From Leptotrichia wadei (GTDB lineage Bacteria; Fusobacteriota; Fusobacteriia; Fusobacteriales; Leptotrichiaceae), in assembly GCF_007990545.2 (NCBI RefSeq), contig NZ_AP019829.2:1302001-1366000 (forward strand): a stretch of DNA of 64,000 nt. The letters run 5' to 3'. The notes under the pieces are model-generated. The model saw nothing but the letters and a program-made list of their open reading frames with translations. It was not told the origin of the DNA and searched no databases. Position numbers and translations under genes: made by a program. Shown piece by piece: positions 45,834-54,413 of this stretch; the stretch's first letter is position 1, and the number at the start of each line of letters is the position of its first letter.

Positions 45834-46463
45834 TTAATGGTTTTCATAAACTGGATAAGCTGTTATTCTAGGACTTTTATAACCTCGAATTAAAACTCCG
45901 CTTTTGCTAATTCCTTGCCACATATTGCTATCTCTGCCCTTTAAATCTTTTCTGTTTTCCCAGGCCGAATTTATTTCATCAATAATTCTAGCTTCATCCC
46001 AATTTTCTGGAAATATCGTATTTACACCGCCATTAGACGTTTTTGACTGCCAAGTTCCGTCCTTCTTCCTTACTTCGATGCTTGCCCGATATACTCCATT
46101 TTTCGCTGGACTCCCAATTTTTTTCACAATTCTGACATCTCCACGTAAAAGCGAATGTCCTCCCGTAACTTTTCCTTGCGAATTTTCATCCCCGCCAATT
46201 ACGTGTTCGTAATCAATTTTATATTTTTTGTTTTCTAATTTTTTATCGCTTTTATATTGTTTTTCAGCAATATTTTTCTTATTCTTATTTTTTTTATTAT
46301 TTTCCCATTTAGCAAATTTACTGCTTTTTTCATCTTGTGCAACAAATCCTTTTGAAAAATCATTTTTTATTTTATTACTGTTTCTTCCAAAATACATTTT
46401 TCCAAGTCCAAATAGTACAACAATAATAAGCAACAGTATTTTTGTTAATCTATTTCTGTTCAT
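45834..46463 (-). CDS. EndoU-family nuclease toxin with an N-terminal anchor
   Basis: 209 residues. A hydrophobic segment (about 7-25) suggests export or membrane anchoring. A Lys/Asn linker (about 30-80) leads to the EndoU domain: EHVIGGDENSQGKVTGGHSL near 86 with the two catalytic His, WQSKTSNGGVNTIFPENW near 138 with the Lys, and SPRITAYPVYENH at the end. EndoU enzymes cut RNA, often tRNA. It has its own promoter and is not attached to an adhesin. The immunity gene follows. Confidence 0.85.
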   Translation of the reverse strand: MNRNRLTKILLLIIVVLFGLGKMYFGRNSNKIKNDFSKGFVAQDEKSSKFAKWENNKKNKNKKNIAEKQYKSDKKLENKKYKIDYEHVIGGDENSQGKVTGGHSLLRGDVRIVKKIGSPAKNGVYRASIEVRKKDGTWQSKTSNGGVNTIFPENWDEARIIDEINSAWENRKDLKGRDSNMWQGISKSGVLIRGYKSPRITAYPVYENH

Positions 46464-46501
46464 TTTATAAACTTCTCCTTTTCATATTTCAATTTGAGCA
46501 T

Positions 46502-46530
46502 ATTATATCAAAGTTATACTTTAAAATCAA
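46502..46530 (-). promoter_or_regulatory. EndoU gene promoter
   Basis: TTGATT (46525-46530) and TATAAT (46502-46507) are 17 bp apart on the minus strand. Confidence 0.7.
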
Positions 46531-46549
46531 TAGAACTCTATTTTAATGT

Positions 46550-46578
46550 TTTACAAAAGATTTTTTTAGTGATATAAT
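46550..46578 (+). promoter_or_regulatory. trpS promoter
   Basis: TTTACA (46550-46555) and TATAAT (46573-46578) are 17 bp apart, about 98 bases before the trpS start. No T-box motif was seen in the leader. Confidence 0.7.
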
Positions 46579-46675
46579 ATTGACATATTATTAAAACATA
46601 TTTTAATTTTTTTAAAATAAATTAAATTAATTAAGTTTTAGAATAAAAATATTTAAACAAATTATGGAGGTTTTT

Positions 46676-47650
46676 ATGAGAAGTTTGTCTGGTATTCAAC
46701 CCAGCGGTATTTTACATATTGGGAACTATTTTGGAGCTATTAAGCAATTTGTAAAATTGCAAGATAAATATGAAGGTTTCTATTTTTTAGCAAATTATCA
46801 TGCTCTGACATCTTCGCCAAAAGGGGAAGATTTAAAATCTAACACAATAAACGTAATTTTAGATTATTTGGCTTTGGGTCTAGATCCTAAAAAATCCACA
46901 TTATTTTTACAGTCGGATGTGCCTGAACATACAGAATTATCTTGGATTTTATCAAATATTTCTCCAATGGGACTATTGGAAAGAGCTCATTCATATAAAG
47001 ATAAGGTTGCAAAAGGAATTAAGCCAAATGTAGGACTATTTACTTATCCAATACTTATGGCAGCTGATATTTTAATGTACTCACCTGATATTGTGCCTGT
47101 TGGGAAAGATCAGAAGCAGCATGTGGAAATAACTCGTGATATTGCCATTAAATTCAATGAAACTTACGGAAAGGAAATTTTTAAATTACCAAAGGAAAAA
47201 ATCGTTGAAAACGTAGCAACTGTGCCAGGAACAGACGGTGATAAAATGAGTAAATCCTATGGAAACGTAATAAATATGTTCGGTTCAAAAAAATCATTGA
47301 AAAAACAAATTATGAACATTGTAACAGATTCAACACCTTTGGAAGAGCCAAAAGATCCTGACAATAACATCACGAAATTATATGCCCTTTTTGCAACAGA
47401 AGCAGAAGTAGAAGCATTAAAAGAAAAATTCAGAGCAGGAAACTTTGGATATGGACATGCCAAAAATGAATTATTTGACAAATTTATGGATTATTTCACA
47501 CCATTCCAGAAAAAACGTGAAGAGCTGGAAAATAATATGGATTATGTTTATGAAATTTTACATGAAGGTGCAGTTAAGGCTAGAAGTATTGCTACTGCCA
47601 AGATGGATGAAGTTAGAGATGTAGTTGGACTTTTGAAGAAAAATTATTAA
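46676..47650 (+). CDS. trpS: Tryptophanyl-tRNA synthetase
   Basis: 324 residues from the ATG at 46676; the ATG at 46664 is inside the GGAGG ribosome-binding site. SGIQPSGILHIGNYFGAI near 4 carries the HIGN signature, GKDQKQHVEITRD near 143 the binding pocket, and DGDKMSKSYGN near 189 the KMSKS loop. It charges tRNA-Trp. A truncated higA reading frame starts across its end in another frame. Confidence 0.95.
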   Translation: MRSLSGIQPSGILHIGNYFGAIKQFVKLQDKYEGFYFLANYHALTSSPKGEDLKSNTINVILDYLALGLDPKKSTLFLQSDVPEHTELSWILSNISPMGLLERAHSYKDKVAKGIKPNVGLFTYPILMAADILMYSPDIVPVGKDQKQHVEITRDIAIKFNETYGKEIFKLPKEKIVENVATVPGTDGDKMSKSYGNVINMFGSKKSLKKQIMNIVTDSTPLEEPKDPDNNITKLYALFATEAEVEALKEKFRAGNFGYGHAKNELFDKFMDYFTPFQKKREELENNMDYVYEILHEGAVKARSIATAKMDEVRDVVGLLKKNY

Positions 47651-47886
47651 AAGATGAAGTATTTAGAAAAGAATATGAAAGTCTTGAAGTAGAATTTCAA
47701 ATTATAAAAGAAATTATTGAAGCAAGAAAAGATAAAAACATTACACAAAAGAAATTATCAGATTTAACTGGGATAATGCAAGAAGATGTAAGTAAAATAG
47801 AAAACGGAAATCCCAATCCTTCATTGAAAACATTAAAAAAATTGGCTGCCACATTTGGTAAAAAATTAGTGATTTCATTTGAATAA
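47632..47886 (+). pseudogene. HigA/XRE antitoxin remnant overlapping the trpS end
   Basis: A frame different from trpS reads FEEKLLKDEVFRKEYESLE, IKEIIEARKDKNITQKKLSD and KIENGNPNPSLKTLKKLAA, ending FGKKLVISFE at 47883. This is a HigA-type Xre helix-turn-helix antitoxin. It has no usable start codon: a stop lies 5 codons upstream of SWTFEEK. It looks fused onto trpS by a deletion that removed the start and the higB toxin. Confidence 0.7.
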
Positions 47887-47909
47887 AAAAAATGAAAGGA
47901 AATTAATAT

Positions 47910-48776
47910 ATGAAAAAATTAATTATATTATCAATATTATTGACAACTCTTTCATGTGGTTTAAATAATAAAGGTAATAATGATAAAAAATCAGAAAAAA
48001 ATTCTGTGGAAAAAGTAAGGACTTCAGAACAAGAAGTAAAAGAAATGGTTGAATTATGGAATAAAGCTTCAAGTAATGGGGACTTTACAGTTTTGGAAAA
48101 TATGCTTGCAGATAAAGTTGAATATTATCAGCAAACAGTTACAAGGGATTACTATATTAAAGATCAAAAGAAATTCTTTGAAAAGAATCCTGTTTACGGA
48201 CAAGTAATTAAAGGTGACATTAATATTCAACAAATTTCAGATACACAATATAAAGCAGAATTTGTAAAAGAAGTTACAACTAAAAAAGGAACGAAAGATT
48301 ATCCATCTTATTTAGTTTTCAAAAAAATAGGAGATGAATGGAAATTAATTTTAGAAAGTGATACAGTTTCTGATGCAAATATTGAGAAAAAGAAAAAACA
48401 AAAAACAGAAAGTCCTAATAAATCAACATATTATTATGGAGATAATCAAACTTTAATTGGAACATTTGATATAAAGAAAATATTTGTAGAAGACGGAGCA
48501 GCAAATGAAAACGGAAAAACTATTTATCCATATTTTTTATTTTTGAGTTCACCAATAAAAGTAGTTCCTTCAGTTGCAAATGATTCTGAAAATGTAGTTG
48601 AAACAGGAGTAACTGAATTACACTTAGTTCTTGATGAAAATTTAATTAACTATTTAAAATCAAATCAAGCATATGGTAAAAAAGTTAAAATGACAGGAGA
48701 GTTATTTCATTCGCAGACTATACATCATCAGTCTGCTGTTTTAATGAATGTTAAAAATATAGAAATATTAAATTAA
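47910..48776 (+). CDS. Lipoprotein with NTF2-like and DUF4431-like regions
   Basis: 288 residues. A lipobox signal ends TTLSCG with the Cys near 16. Residues about 40-150 look NTF2/SnoaL-like (VKEMVELWNKASSNGDF, YLVFKKIGDEWKLILESD). The C-terminal half, with YGKKVKMTGELFHSQTIHHQ and VLMNVKNIEI, resembles DUF4431, often found with an oligosaccharide-binding-like fold. Its substrate is not known. GAAAGG precedes the ATG. Confidence 0.65.
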   Translation: MKKLIILSILLTTLSCGLNNKGNNDKKSEKNSVEKVRTSEQEVKEMVELWNKASSNGDFTVLENMLADKVEYYQQTVTRDYYIKDQKKFFEKNPVYGQVIKGDINIQQISDTQYKAEFVKEVTTKKGTKDYPSYLVFKKIGDEWKLILESDTVSDANIEKKKKQKTESPNKSTYYYGDNQTLIGTFDIKKIFVEDGAANENGKTIYPYFLFLSSPIKVVPSVANDSENVVETGVTELHLVLDENLINYLKSNQAYGKKVKMTGELFHSQTIHHQSAVLMNVKNIEILN

Positions 48777-48888
48777 TTCATGAAAATATAAAATGAAAAG
48801 ACTGACTGCTAAAAATCAAGTAACTACGTTTGAAAAAATTTAATATTATTTTCTATTAGACCAATGAATTTGTTATAAACTTTATTTT

Positions 48889-48910
48889 ACAAGAAGTCTT
48901 AATCCCTTGC
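48889..48910 (-). repeat. Dispersed CAAGGGA hairpin
   Basis: On the minus strand TTGCAAG pairs with CTTGTAA (48886-48912) around GGATTAAGACTT. The loop matches the copy at 14473 while the stem ends differ with compensation. Confidence 0.6.
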
Positions 48911-48942
48911 AAAAAAATTCATAACTAGTCTGCTATTTAAAT

Positions 48943-48971
48943 AAAAAAGGCACGCTCAGGTGTCTTTTTTT
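48943..48971. terminator. Bidirectional intrinsic terminator
   Basis: AAAAAAGGCAC and GTGTCTTTTTT form an 11-position stem with one mismatch around GCTCAG. It lies between convergent genes and can serve both. Confidence 0.75.
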
Positions 48972-49004
48972 GAACTTTAAATTTTTTTACTACTTCTATG
49001 TATA

Positions 49005-50048
49005 CTAATTTTTTATAAGACTTGCATTAATTATAGCATACAAATTTTTAGCATCTTTTTCAAATTTTACACTATATTTATAACCTTTTTCAGTTTTTTC
49101 TATATTTTCAGGTAATTTGTTAAATTCAAGTCCATTTTCTGCATTAATTAGAGTAATTTTTAAATTTCGTATATTTTTTGAAGGTTTATTTTGAAAAATT
49201 ACATTTATATCAAGATTAATCGCTTTATTTTTTTCAGCCAGTATCTTTTCTTTTTCAGTTTCAGATAAATCTGTAACTTTTGAAGAAATTTTTACAATTT
49301 CAGGCTTTTCTGGAGCTGCTCCTTCGCTATTTGTAAGTATCAATATTTTGTCATTTTGTCTAGTTTTGTTGGATATTTCAAATACGATTTTTTCAAAATT
49401 CTTAATGTCTTTCACTTTAATATTTTTTGCTTTCAGATCGAGTGTGTTTCCAGTTATTACATCAACAGGTTCAGGCTTATTGTCTTTTACATTTATATTA
49501 CGACTTCCTCTTCCTCCAAATAATATGCTTTCTTTCCCAAACAATACAGAATTACTCTCTATTACGATTTTATTATTTATGACAGAACCTCTGTGGCTGT
49601 AACCGCCATAAACATTACCACCAATTTTCGAATCGCCTTTTATTATTATTTCATTATCACTTACTACTGAATTTTGTCCAGCACCACCATAGACGCTTCC
49701 ACCTCTTACTGCTTTCACTCCATCTTTTTCCCAAAATCCATTTGTTGCCAAAACACCACCATTAATAATTACCTTGTTATTTTTTATTTTAGAAAATTTA
49801 TTATCGTTGTCTTCTACTGCACCAAAAACACGTTCAAGAGGCTTTCCCCCTGAATTAATATAGACAGTATTCCCTTCAGGACTTGAAGAAATACCAAATG
49901 AATTTTCCAATTTTACAAATCCTAATGCTTGAGTAGCCTTATTATCTTTTGGATATGTCACCATTTCCTTTGCAGCAAGACTCATACTTAACATTGCAAT
50001 TCCCGCTAAAATAATTAATCCCTTTTTTAATTGACTTCCCATTTTCAT
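49005..50048 (-). CDS. Secreted autotransporter-passenger-like protein
   Basis: 347 residues. A signal peptide runs to about residue 26 (AAKEM). Then come NNKVIINGG, GGSVYGGAGQNSVVSDNEI, and GGNVYGGYSHRGSVINNKI beta-helix-like repeats (about 85-165), as in fusobacterial autotransporter passengers. The last 150 residues are beta-rich and Lys/Asn-rich. No C-terminal beta-barrel is present. It may be a secreted passenger or a truncated adhesin. AGGAGG precedes the ATG. Confidence 0.7.
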   Translation of the reverse strand: MKMGSQLKKGLIILAGIAMLSMSLAAKEMVTYPKDNKATQALGFVKLENSFGISSSPEGNTVYINSGGKPLERVFGAVEDNDNKFSKIKNNKVIINGGVLATNGFWEKDGVKAVRGGSVYGGAGQNSVVSDNEIIIKGDSKIGGNVYGGYSHRGSVINNKIVIESNSVLFGKESILFGGRGSRNINVKDNKPEPVDVITGNTLDLKAKNIKVKDIKNFEKIVFEISNKTRQNDKILILTNSEGAAPEKPEIVKISSKVTDLSETEKEKILAEKNKAINLDINVIFQNKPSKNIRNLKITLINAENGLEFNKLPENIEKTEKGYKYSVKFEKDAKNLYAIINASLIKN

Positions 50049-50105
50049 AATGTCCTCCTAGAAATAAATTATTTTCAAAATTAAATTTTGAATAAGTTTA
50101 TATAT

Positions 50106-50134
50106 ATTTTACTCCTAATTAGTTTGATTGTCAA
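50106..50134 (-). promoter_or_regulatory. Promoter of the passenger-like gene
   Basis: TTGACA (50129-50134) and TAAAAT (50106-50111) are 17 bp apart on the minus strand. Confidence 0.7.
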
Positions 50135-50243
50135 TTATTAAGTTAATAAAAATATATTGAGAAACATTATACATTCAATTTCATTGATAAAAGAATTTTT
50201 GTATAACTATTTTTTTAAGTTTATGTTTTTAACTTCATATATT

Positions 50244-50722
50244 TTATTTATTTTTTAAATATTTTTTATAAACTTTCTTAAATTCCAAATCCTCATCAAT
50301 ATTCTCCAACTTTTTTTCAAATAAATCCATTCTATTTTTCATAGTTTTTTCAATCGAATGAAATTGTCTATATTCACTAATTTTAGCATGATTTCCACTT
50401 TGCAAGACTTCTGGAACAGTATAGCCGTCAATTTCCACAGGTCTTGTATACTGCGGAAATCCCAGAAGTCCATTATAAAATGAATCAGTTTCAAAGGATT
50501 CCTTTTTTATTACTCCTTCTTTTATACGAATTACAAAGTCCATGATTATAAGGGTCAGTAAATCTCCTCTGCTTAGAACGTAATCACCAATAGAAATTTC
50601 CTCATCTCCAAATTTATCAATTACTCTTTGAGCCAATCCTTCGTAATGCCGTAAATAAGGACAATTTCTTCTTCTTTTTTTAAATTCTGTAACTTTTTTA
50701 GATTAACTGTTTTCTTTACAGG
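50244..50722 (-). pseudogene. trmD fragment (tRNA m1G37 methyltransferase)
   Basis: The readable frame from 50636 carries the TrmD C-terminal half: AQRVIDKFGDEEISIGDYVL near the start, FYNGLLGFPQYTRPVEIDG and VPEVLQSGNHAKISEYRQFH. Upstream, another frame reads KKLQNLKKEEEIVLIYG, which joins it at GHYEG if one C is restored near 50648. The N-terminal SAM/tRNA half is absent. GDYVLSRGDLLTL departs from the usual LxGGELP, so it is a decayed paralogue. Confidence 0.75.
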
Positions 50723-50757
50723 GATAAAAAAAGAATAACTGATAACTATTCTAGTAT

Positions 50758-51591
50758 TTATTTATTCTTATCTATATCACCACCTGTATATCCAAAAACA
50801 TAATCCAAATTTATATTTCTCATTGAATTAAATACACTTTGCTTTACTCCTGGATTCTTTTCTTCAAGTTCAGCCAGCAGATTTTTCACTTCCCTACGTT
50901 TGCTTGAAGTTTTTCCAGCTTCAATTGTACATCCACAGTTCATTGCACGAATCCCATTTGTTTTTGTATAATCAATTATATCAGCTTCTTTTACGTAAAT
51001 TAACGGACGAATCAATTCTAATTTTCCAGAAGTTGAGGGAACTTTTGGAGTCATTGTTTTCATTGTTCCAGCATAAAGCATATTTATAAGAGTCGTTTCA
51101 ATTACATCATCAAAATGATGTCCAAGCGTCAATTTATTAAATCCAAGTTCTTCCACTTGTGTATACAAAATTCCACGCCGCATTTTAGCACATAAAAAGC
51201 ACGGATAATCTTTAGCCTTTTCATTTGCAATTTCCCAAATATTTGTATCAATAATATCACAGTCAATATTTAGCTTATTCAAATTATTTTTAAAATTATC
51301 CAAATCAGAATTTCTAAATCCTGGATTCAGACTGACTGCCTTAAATTCAAAATTTTTCCGTCTATCTTTTTTTAATTCCTGAAATAATTTTACCAAAAGT
51401 AAACTGTCCTTTCCGCCAGAAACACCAATCGCAATTTTATCTCCATTTTGAATCATATCAAAATCACTAATTGCCTTCAAAAATTTTGACCAAATACTTT
51501 TTTTATAAGTTGTCACTATACTTTTTTCAATTTCCTCCACATCCTTCATCGGACAATCTGGAAGGATTGCTTCACATACTAAATTTACCAC
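50758..51591 (-). CDS. TtcA-family tRNA-thiolation-like ATPase
   Basis: 277 residues from a GTG at 51591, seven bases after AGGAG. IAIGVSGGKDSLLLVKLFQE near 52 is the PP-loop, CFLCAKMRR near 134 the first Cys pair, GHHFDDVIETTLINM near 160, and NCGC near 226 the later Cys. TtcA makes 2-thiocytidine at tRNA position 32 with a [4Fe-4S] cluster. Assignment to TtcA itself rather than a sister group is likely but not certain. Confidence 0.8.
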   Translation of the reverse strand: MVNLVCEAILPDCPMKDVEEIEKSIVTTYKKSIWSKFLKAISDFDMIQNGDKIAIGVSGGKDSLLLVKLFQELKKDRRKNFEFKAVSLNPGFRNSDLDNFKNNLNKLNIDCDIIDTNIWEIANEKAKDYPCFLCAKMRRGILYTQVEELGFNKLTLGHHFDDVIETTLINMLYAGTMKTMTPKVPSTSGKLELIRPLIYVKEADIIDYTKTNGIRAMNCGCTIEAGKTSSKRREVKNLLAELEEKNPGVKQSVFNSMRNINLDYVFGYTGGDIDKNK

Positions 51592-51690
51592 TTTCTTTCT
51601 CCTTTAACATTTATACTTTTTTTATTTTTAAATAATAGATTAAAATCCTCGTTAAATTTTTACATCTTCAATTTCAAGCAAAAATAATAA

Positions 51691-51738
51691 AAAGCTGTCA
51701 TAGATAAGAATTTCACTCCTTATTTTAAGACAACTTTT
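51691..51738. terminator. Terminator candidate between TPR and TtcA-like genes
   Basis: AAAAAG-TGTC and GACA-CTTTTT form an interrupted stem across a loop, ending in a T-run. Confidence 0.5.
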
Positions 51739-51843
51739 TATACTAAAGATTTCTTTTCTTATTCATTTAAATTCCCAAATTTTGATATATTTTACTAACT
51801 ACATGCCCAATTTCTACCATTTTATCTAATTATTTAGTTAATA

Positions 51844-52461
51844 TTAAATAACTTCCGCATTTGTAGCTTTAAAATTTATTTTTTTATTTTCTTTATTAAT
51901 TACATTTCCATATTTATCTTCTATATAATGTATTTTTTCAATAAGCCCTTCATCTCGGGAATCAATCCTAAATGCTGCTTTATATTCTTCCAAAGCCTTT
52001 TTGTGCCGTCCCATATGCTCATACTTTCTAGCAAAATCAATATGTGCAATATACATATCAAAATCAAGGAATATTGCAAGGTCATAACAATCAACTGCTT
52101 CAGATATTTTGCCTTTTCTTGAATAAATATTTCCCAAAAGGAACAAAATAAACGGCTCATCTTTTGTACTTACATCAAGTGCCCTATTAAAGTTTTCTTC
52201 AGCTTTGTCAAGTTCTTCATTTTCATAATACAAATAACCTAAAAAAGCTCGTATTTCAATTTCATTTGGCTGTAAATTTACTAATTTTTCATAAATTTCA
52301 ATTGCCTTGTTGTTTTCCTTTAATGCATGATAAATAGAAGCCAATGTTTTTAATACTTCCACATTGTCTGGATTATTTTTTATTTTTTCTAAATTTTCTT
52401 TAAGAAGCTGTTTATTATTTTCGTTGTATCTTATTTCTCTAAAAATCAATGTTTCTAACAT
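51844..52461 (-). CDS. TPR-repeat protein
   Basis: 205 residues with about four tetratricopeptide repeats from residue 24 to 175, for example ALKENNKAIEIYEKLVNLQP, YYENEELDKAEENFNRALDV, and HMGRHKKALEEYKAAFRIDS. No signal peptide. TPRs mediate protein contacts; the partner is unknown. Confidence 0.85.
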   Translation of the reverse strand: MLETLIFREIRYNENNKQLLKENLEKIKNNPDNVEVLKTLASIYHALKENNKAIEIYEKLVNLQPNEIEIRAFLGYLYYENEELDKAEENFNRALDVSTKDEPFILFLLGNIYSRKGKISEAVDCYDLAIFLDFDMYIAHIDFARKYEHMGRHKKALEEYKAAFRIDSRDEGLIEKIHYIEDKYGNVINKENKKINFKATNAEVI

Positions 52462-52886
52462 TATTTCCCACTGCTACTATATCTATTCTTAATTAAAACA
52501 TCATTTTTTTCTTAATTAAATAGCCTGTATTAATGTAGCATCTCCTTTCTTTTTTTCCTTAATTTTCACAAAAGTTTCAAAAATTATCTAAAATCTAATA
52601 AAAAATCTATAATTTGGAGAATTTATAATTTTAGGTTAGCTTTAAGTTGAATATTTTAATCATAATTTATGTAATAATTTAAAATTATAAAATTGATAAT
52701 TAAATTTTTTAAACTATAGAATTTATATTTGATTAAAATAAAAATTATAGAGTTGCATAAATATATTTAAATTTCTTAACTTATTTTATCACAAATAACG
52801 ATTTTAGTAAATAACATTATTCAGAAAATTTTTTCTACTCTTTTAAATTAAGATTAAAGAAGTAAATAAAATGGGGATTTTAAATA
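52462..52886. other. AT-rich gap, nothing seen
   Basis: No ORF, stable hairpin or repeat stands out between the TPR and Sel1 genes. Confidence 0.5.
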
Positions 52887-53618
52887 TTATTTCAATTTAA
52901 CCAGTTTGTTTTTCGCCTCTTGACTTCCAGACTTTATAGCCTTTTCATAATATTCTCTAGCTTCTTTTGTGCTTTTTTCTACACCTTTTCCGTTTGCATA
53001 CAAATCTCCAAGTGCTTCATACATTGGGGCTGCCGTCTTATCTATTCTGTCTTCTGCTTTTTTATAAAACTCTATTGATTTTGCATAATCTCCAACTTTT
53101 TCATAAAGCTTTCCAAGTTTATAACTTGAAACTAAATCTCCGCTGCTATCCCCAATTTCATAGTAAAATTCCGCATCATCCAGGCTCTTTTTGACTCCAA
53201 GTCCATTTTCAGACATTATTCCCAAATATCTAGGTCCTTGTGCATCTCCACCATCAACAGAACTTGAAAATGATGAAAATGCTTTTTTATAATCTTTTTT
53301 TACCCCCAAGCCTTCCAAATAAAGAATTCCAATATTTCTCATTGCACGATAATTCTTATTTTCAGCGGCTTTTTTACTCCATTCCATAGATTTTTTATAA
53401 TCTGCCTTAATTCCATCTCCCTGAAGATATATTTCACCAAGTTCAGCTTGTGCTTCCGTATCCCCTTTTTTAGCCTTTTCTGTCAATTCCTTAATTTTAT
53501 CATTCATTTTATTTTCCAAAGTTACATTATTTTGGGAATTTCTTGCTCTTTTATTCTTCTTTCCGCAACTAAATACCAAAATTAATATTAATGTTGCAAT
53601 AATATACTTTTTTTTCAT
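52887..53618 (-). CDS. Lipoprotein with Sel1-like repeats
   Basis: 243 residues. The lipobox signal MKKKYIIATLILILVFSCG ends at Cys 18. About five Sel1 repeats follow, e.g. AQAELGEIYLQGDGIKADYK, AMRNIGILYLEGLGVKKDYK, PRYLGIMSENGLGVKKS and YEALGDLYANGKGVEKSTKE. Such proteins act as adaptors in the envelope. The partner is unknown. Confidence 0.85.
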   Translation of the reverse strand: MKKKYIIATLILILVFSCGKKNKRARNSQNNVTLENKMNDKIKELTEKAKKGDTEAQAELGEIYLQGDGIKADYKKSMEWSKKAAENKNYRAMRNIGILYLEGLGVKKDYKKAFSSFSSSVDGGDAQGPRYLGIMSENGLGVKKSLDDAEFYYEIGDSSGDLVSSYKLGKLYEKVGDYAKSIEFYKKAEDRIDKTAAPMYEALGDLYANGKGVEKSTKEAREYYEKAIKSGSQEAKNKLVKLK

Positions 53619-53870
53619 AATTTCCTTCTTTCTATTTCTATTATTACTTTTTTGCTAAACTTTTTAATTTTTAATTCAATAACTTGTTTTTTTACAATCT
53701 ATGTTACTTTAGCAAAAAATAAATTTTTTATTTTATGATGTTTATTTTATAATTAAGACTAATTTAAAATCAAACTCACAAGTTAACTGTCTTATTTAAT
53801 TTATATCAATTTGACTTTAAAAAAATCCGAATATATTATAATTTTGAACTCGTATAGCTTACAAAAAATT

Positions 53871-54413
53871 TTAATAAATTATAATTCCCACAATAGCCGC
53901 AATTACTGTCAGTAATATTGGACTCATCTTCCACTTTAGCACAAGCGCCATTGACACAATAAATATCACAACACTTTTCCAATCAATAAAATTATTCTTA
54001 TCAATTAATAACATCGCAGCTGCTAGAATCAATCCAACAACAACAATTTTAAGCCCAGCGAATGCATTGTCTATATATTTATTGTCTTGAAACTTTAAAT
54101 AAAATTTACTAAAAAAAGACATTACAATAACTGACGGAAGAATTAATCCTATTGTTGCAACTGTTCCAGTTAAAATTCCATTCCAAACCCCTGCTTTATT
54201 CCCTACTAAATATCCAACATAAGTTGCTGAATTTAATGAAATTGGACCTGGAGTTACTTGAGAAATTGCCACAATATCTGTAAATTGCTGTATATTTACC
54301 CATTTATGAAAATCTACAACATCAGCCTGAATAAGCGGTAAAATCGCATATCCTCCACCAAAACTAAATAATCCTATCTTAAAAAATATAAAAAATAATA
54401 TTAATAATATCAT
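53871..54413 (-). CDS. chrA: Chromate-transporter-type protein, half subunit
   Basis: 180 residues with about five membrane segments. GLFSFGGGYAILPLIQADVV near 13 is the ChrA signature and ISQVTPGPISLNSATYVGYL follows near 50. This is a short (one-domain) ChrA. Its start overlaps the stop of the upstream chrA at 54410 (4 bases), so the two halves probably form one transporter for chromate or another anion. Confidence 0.88.
   Translation of the reverse strand: MILLILFFIFFKIGLFSFGGGYAILPLIQADVVDFHKWVNIQQFTDIVAISQVTPGPISLNSATYVGYLVGNKAGVWNGILTGTVATIGLILPSVIVMSFFSKFYLKFQDNKYIDNAFAGLKIVVVGLILAAAMLLIDKNNFIDWKSVVIFIVSMALVLKWKMSPILLTVIAAIVGIIIY

Noticed and set aside
46579-46675. T-box riboswitch before trpS
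   Set aside because: No T-box consensus, specifier stem or antiterminator is visible in the ~100-base leader.
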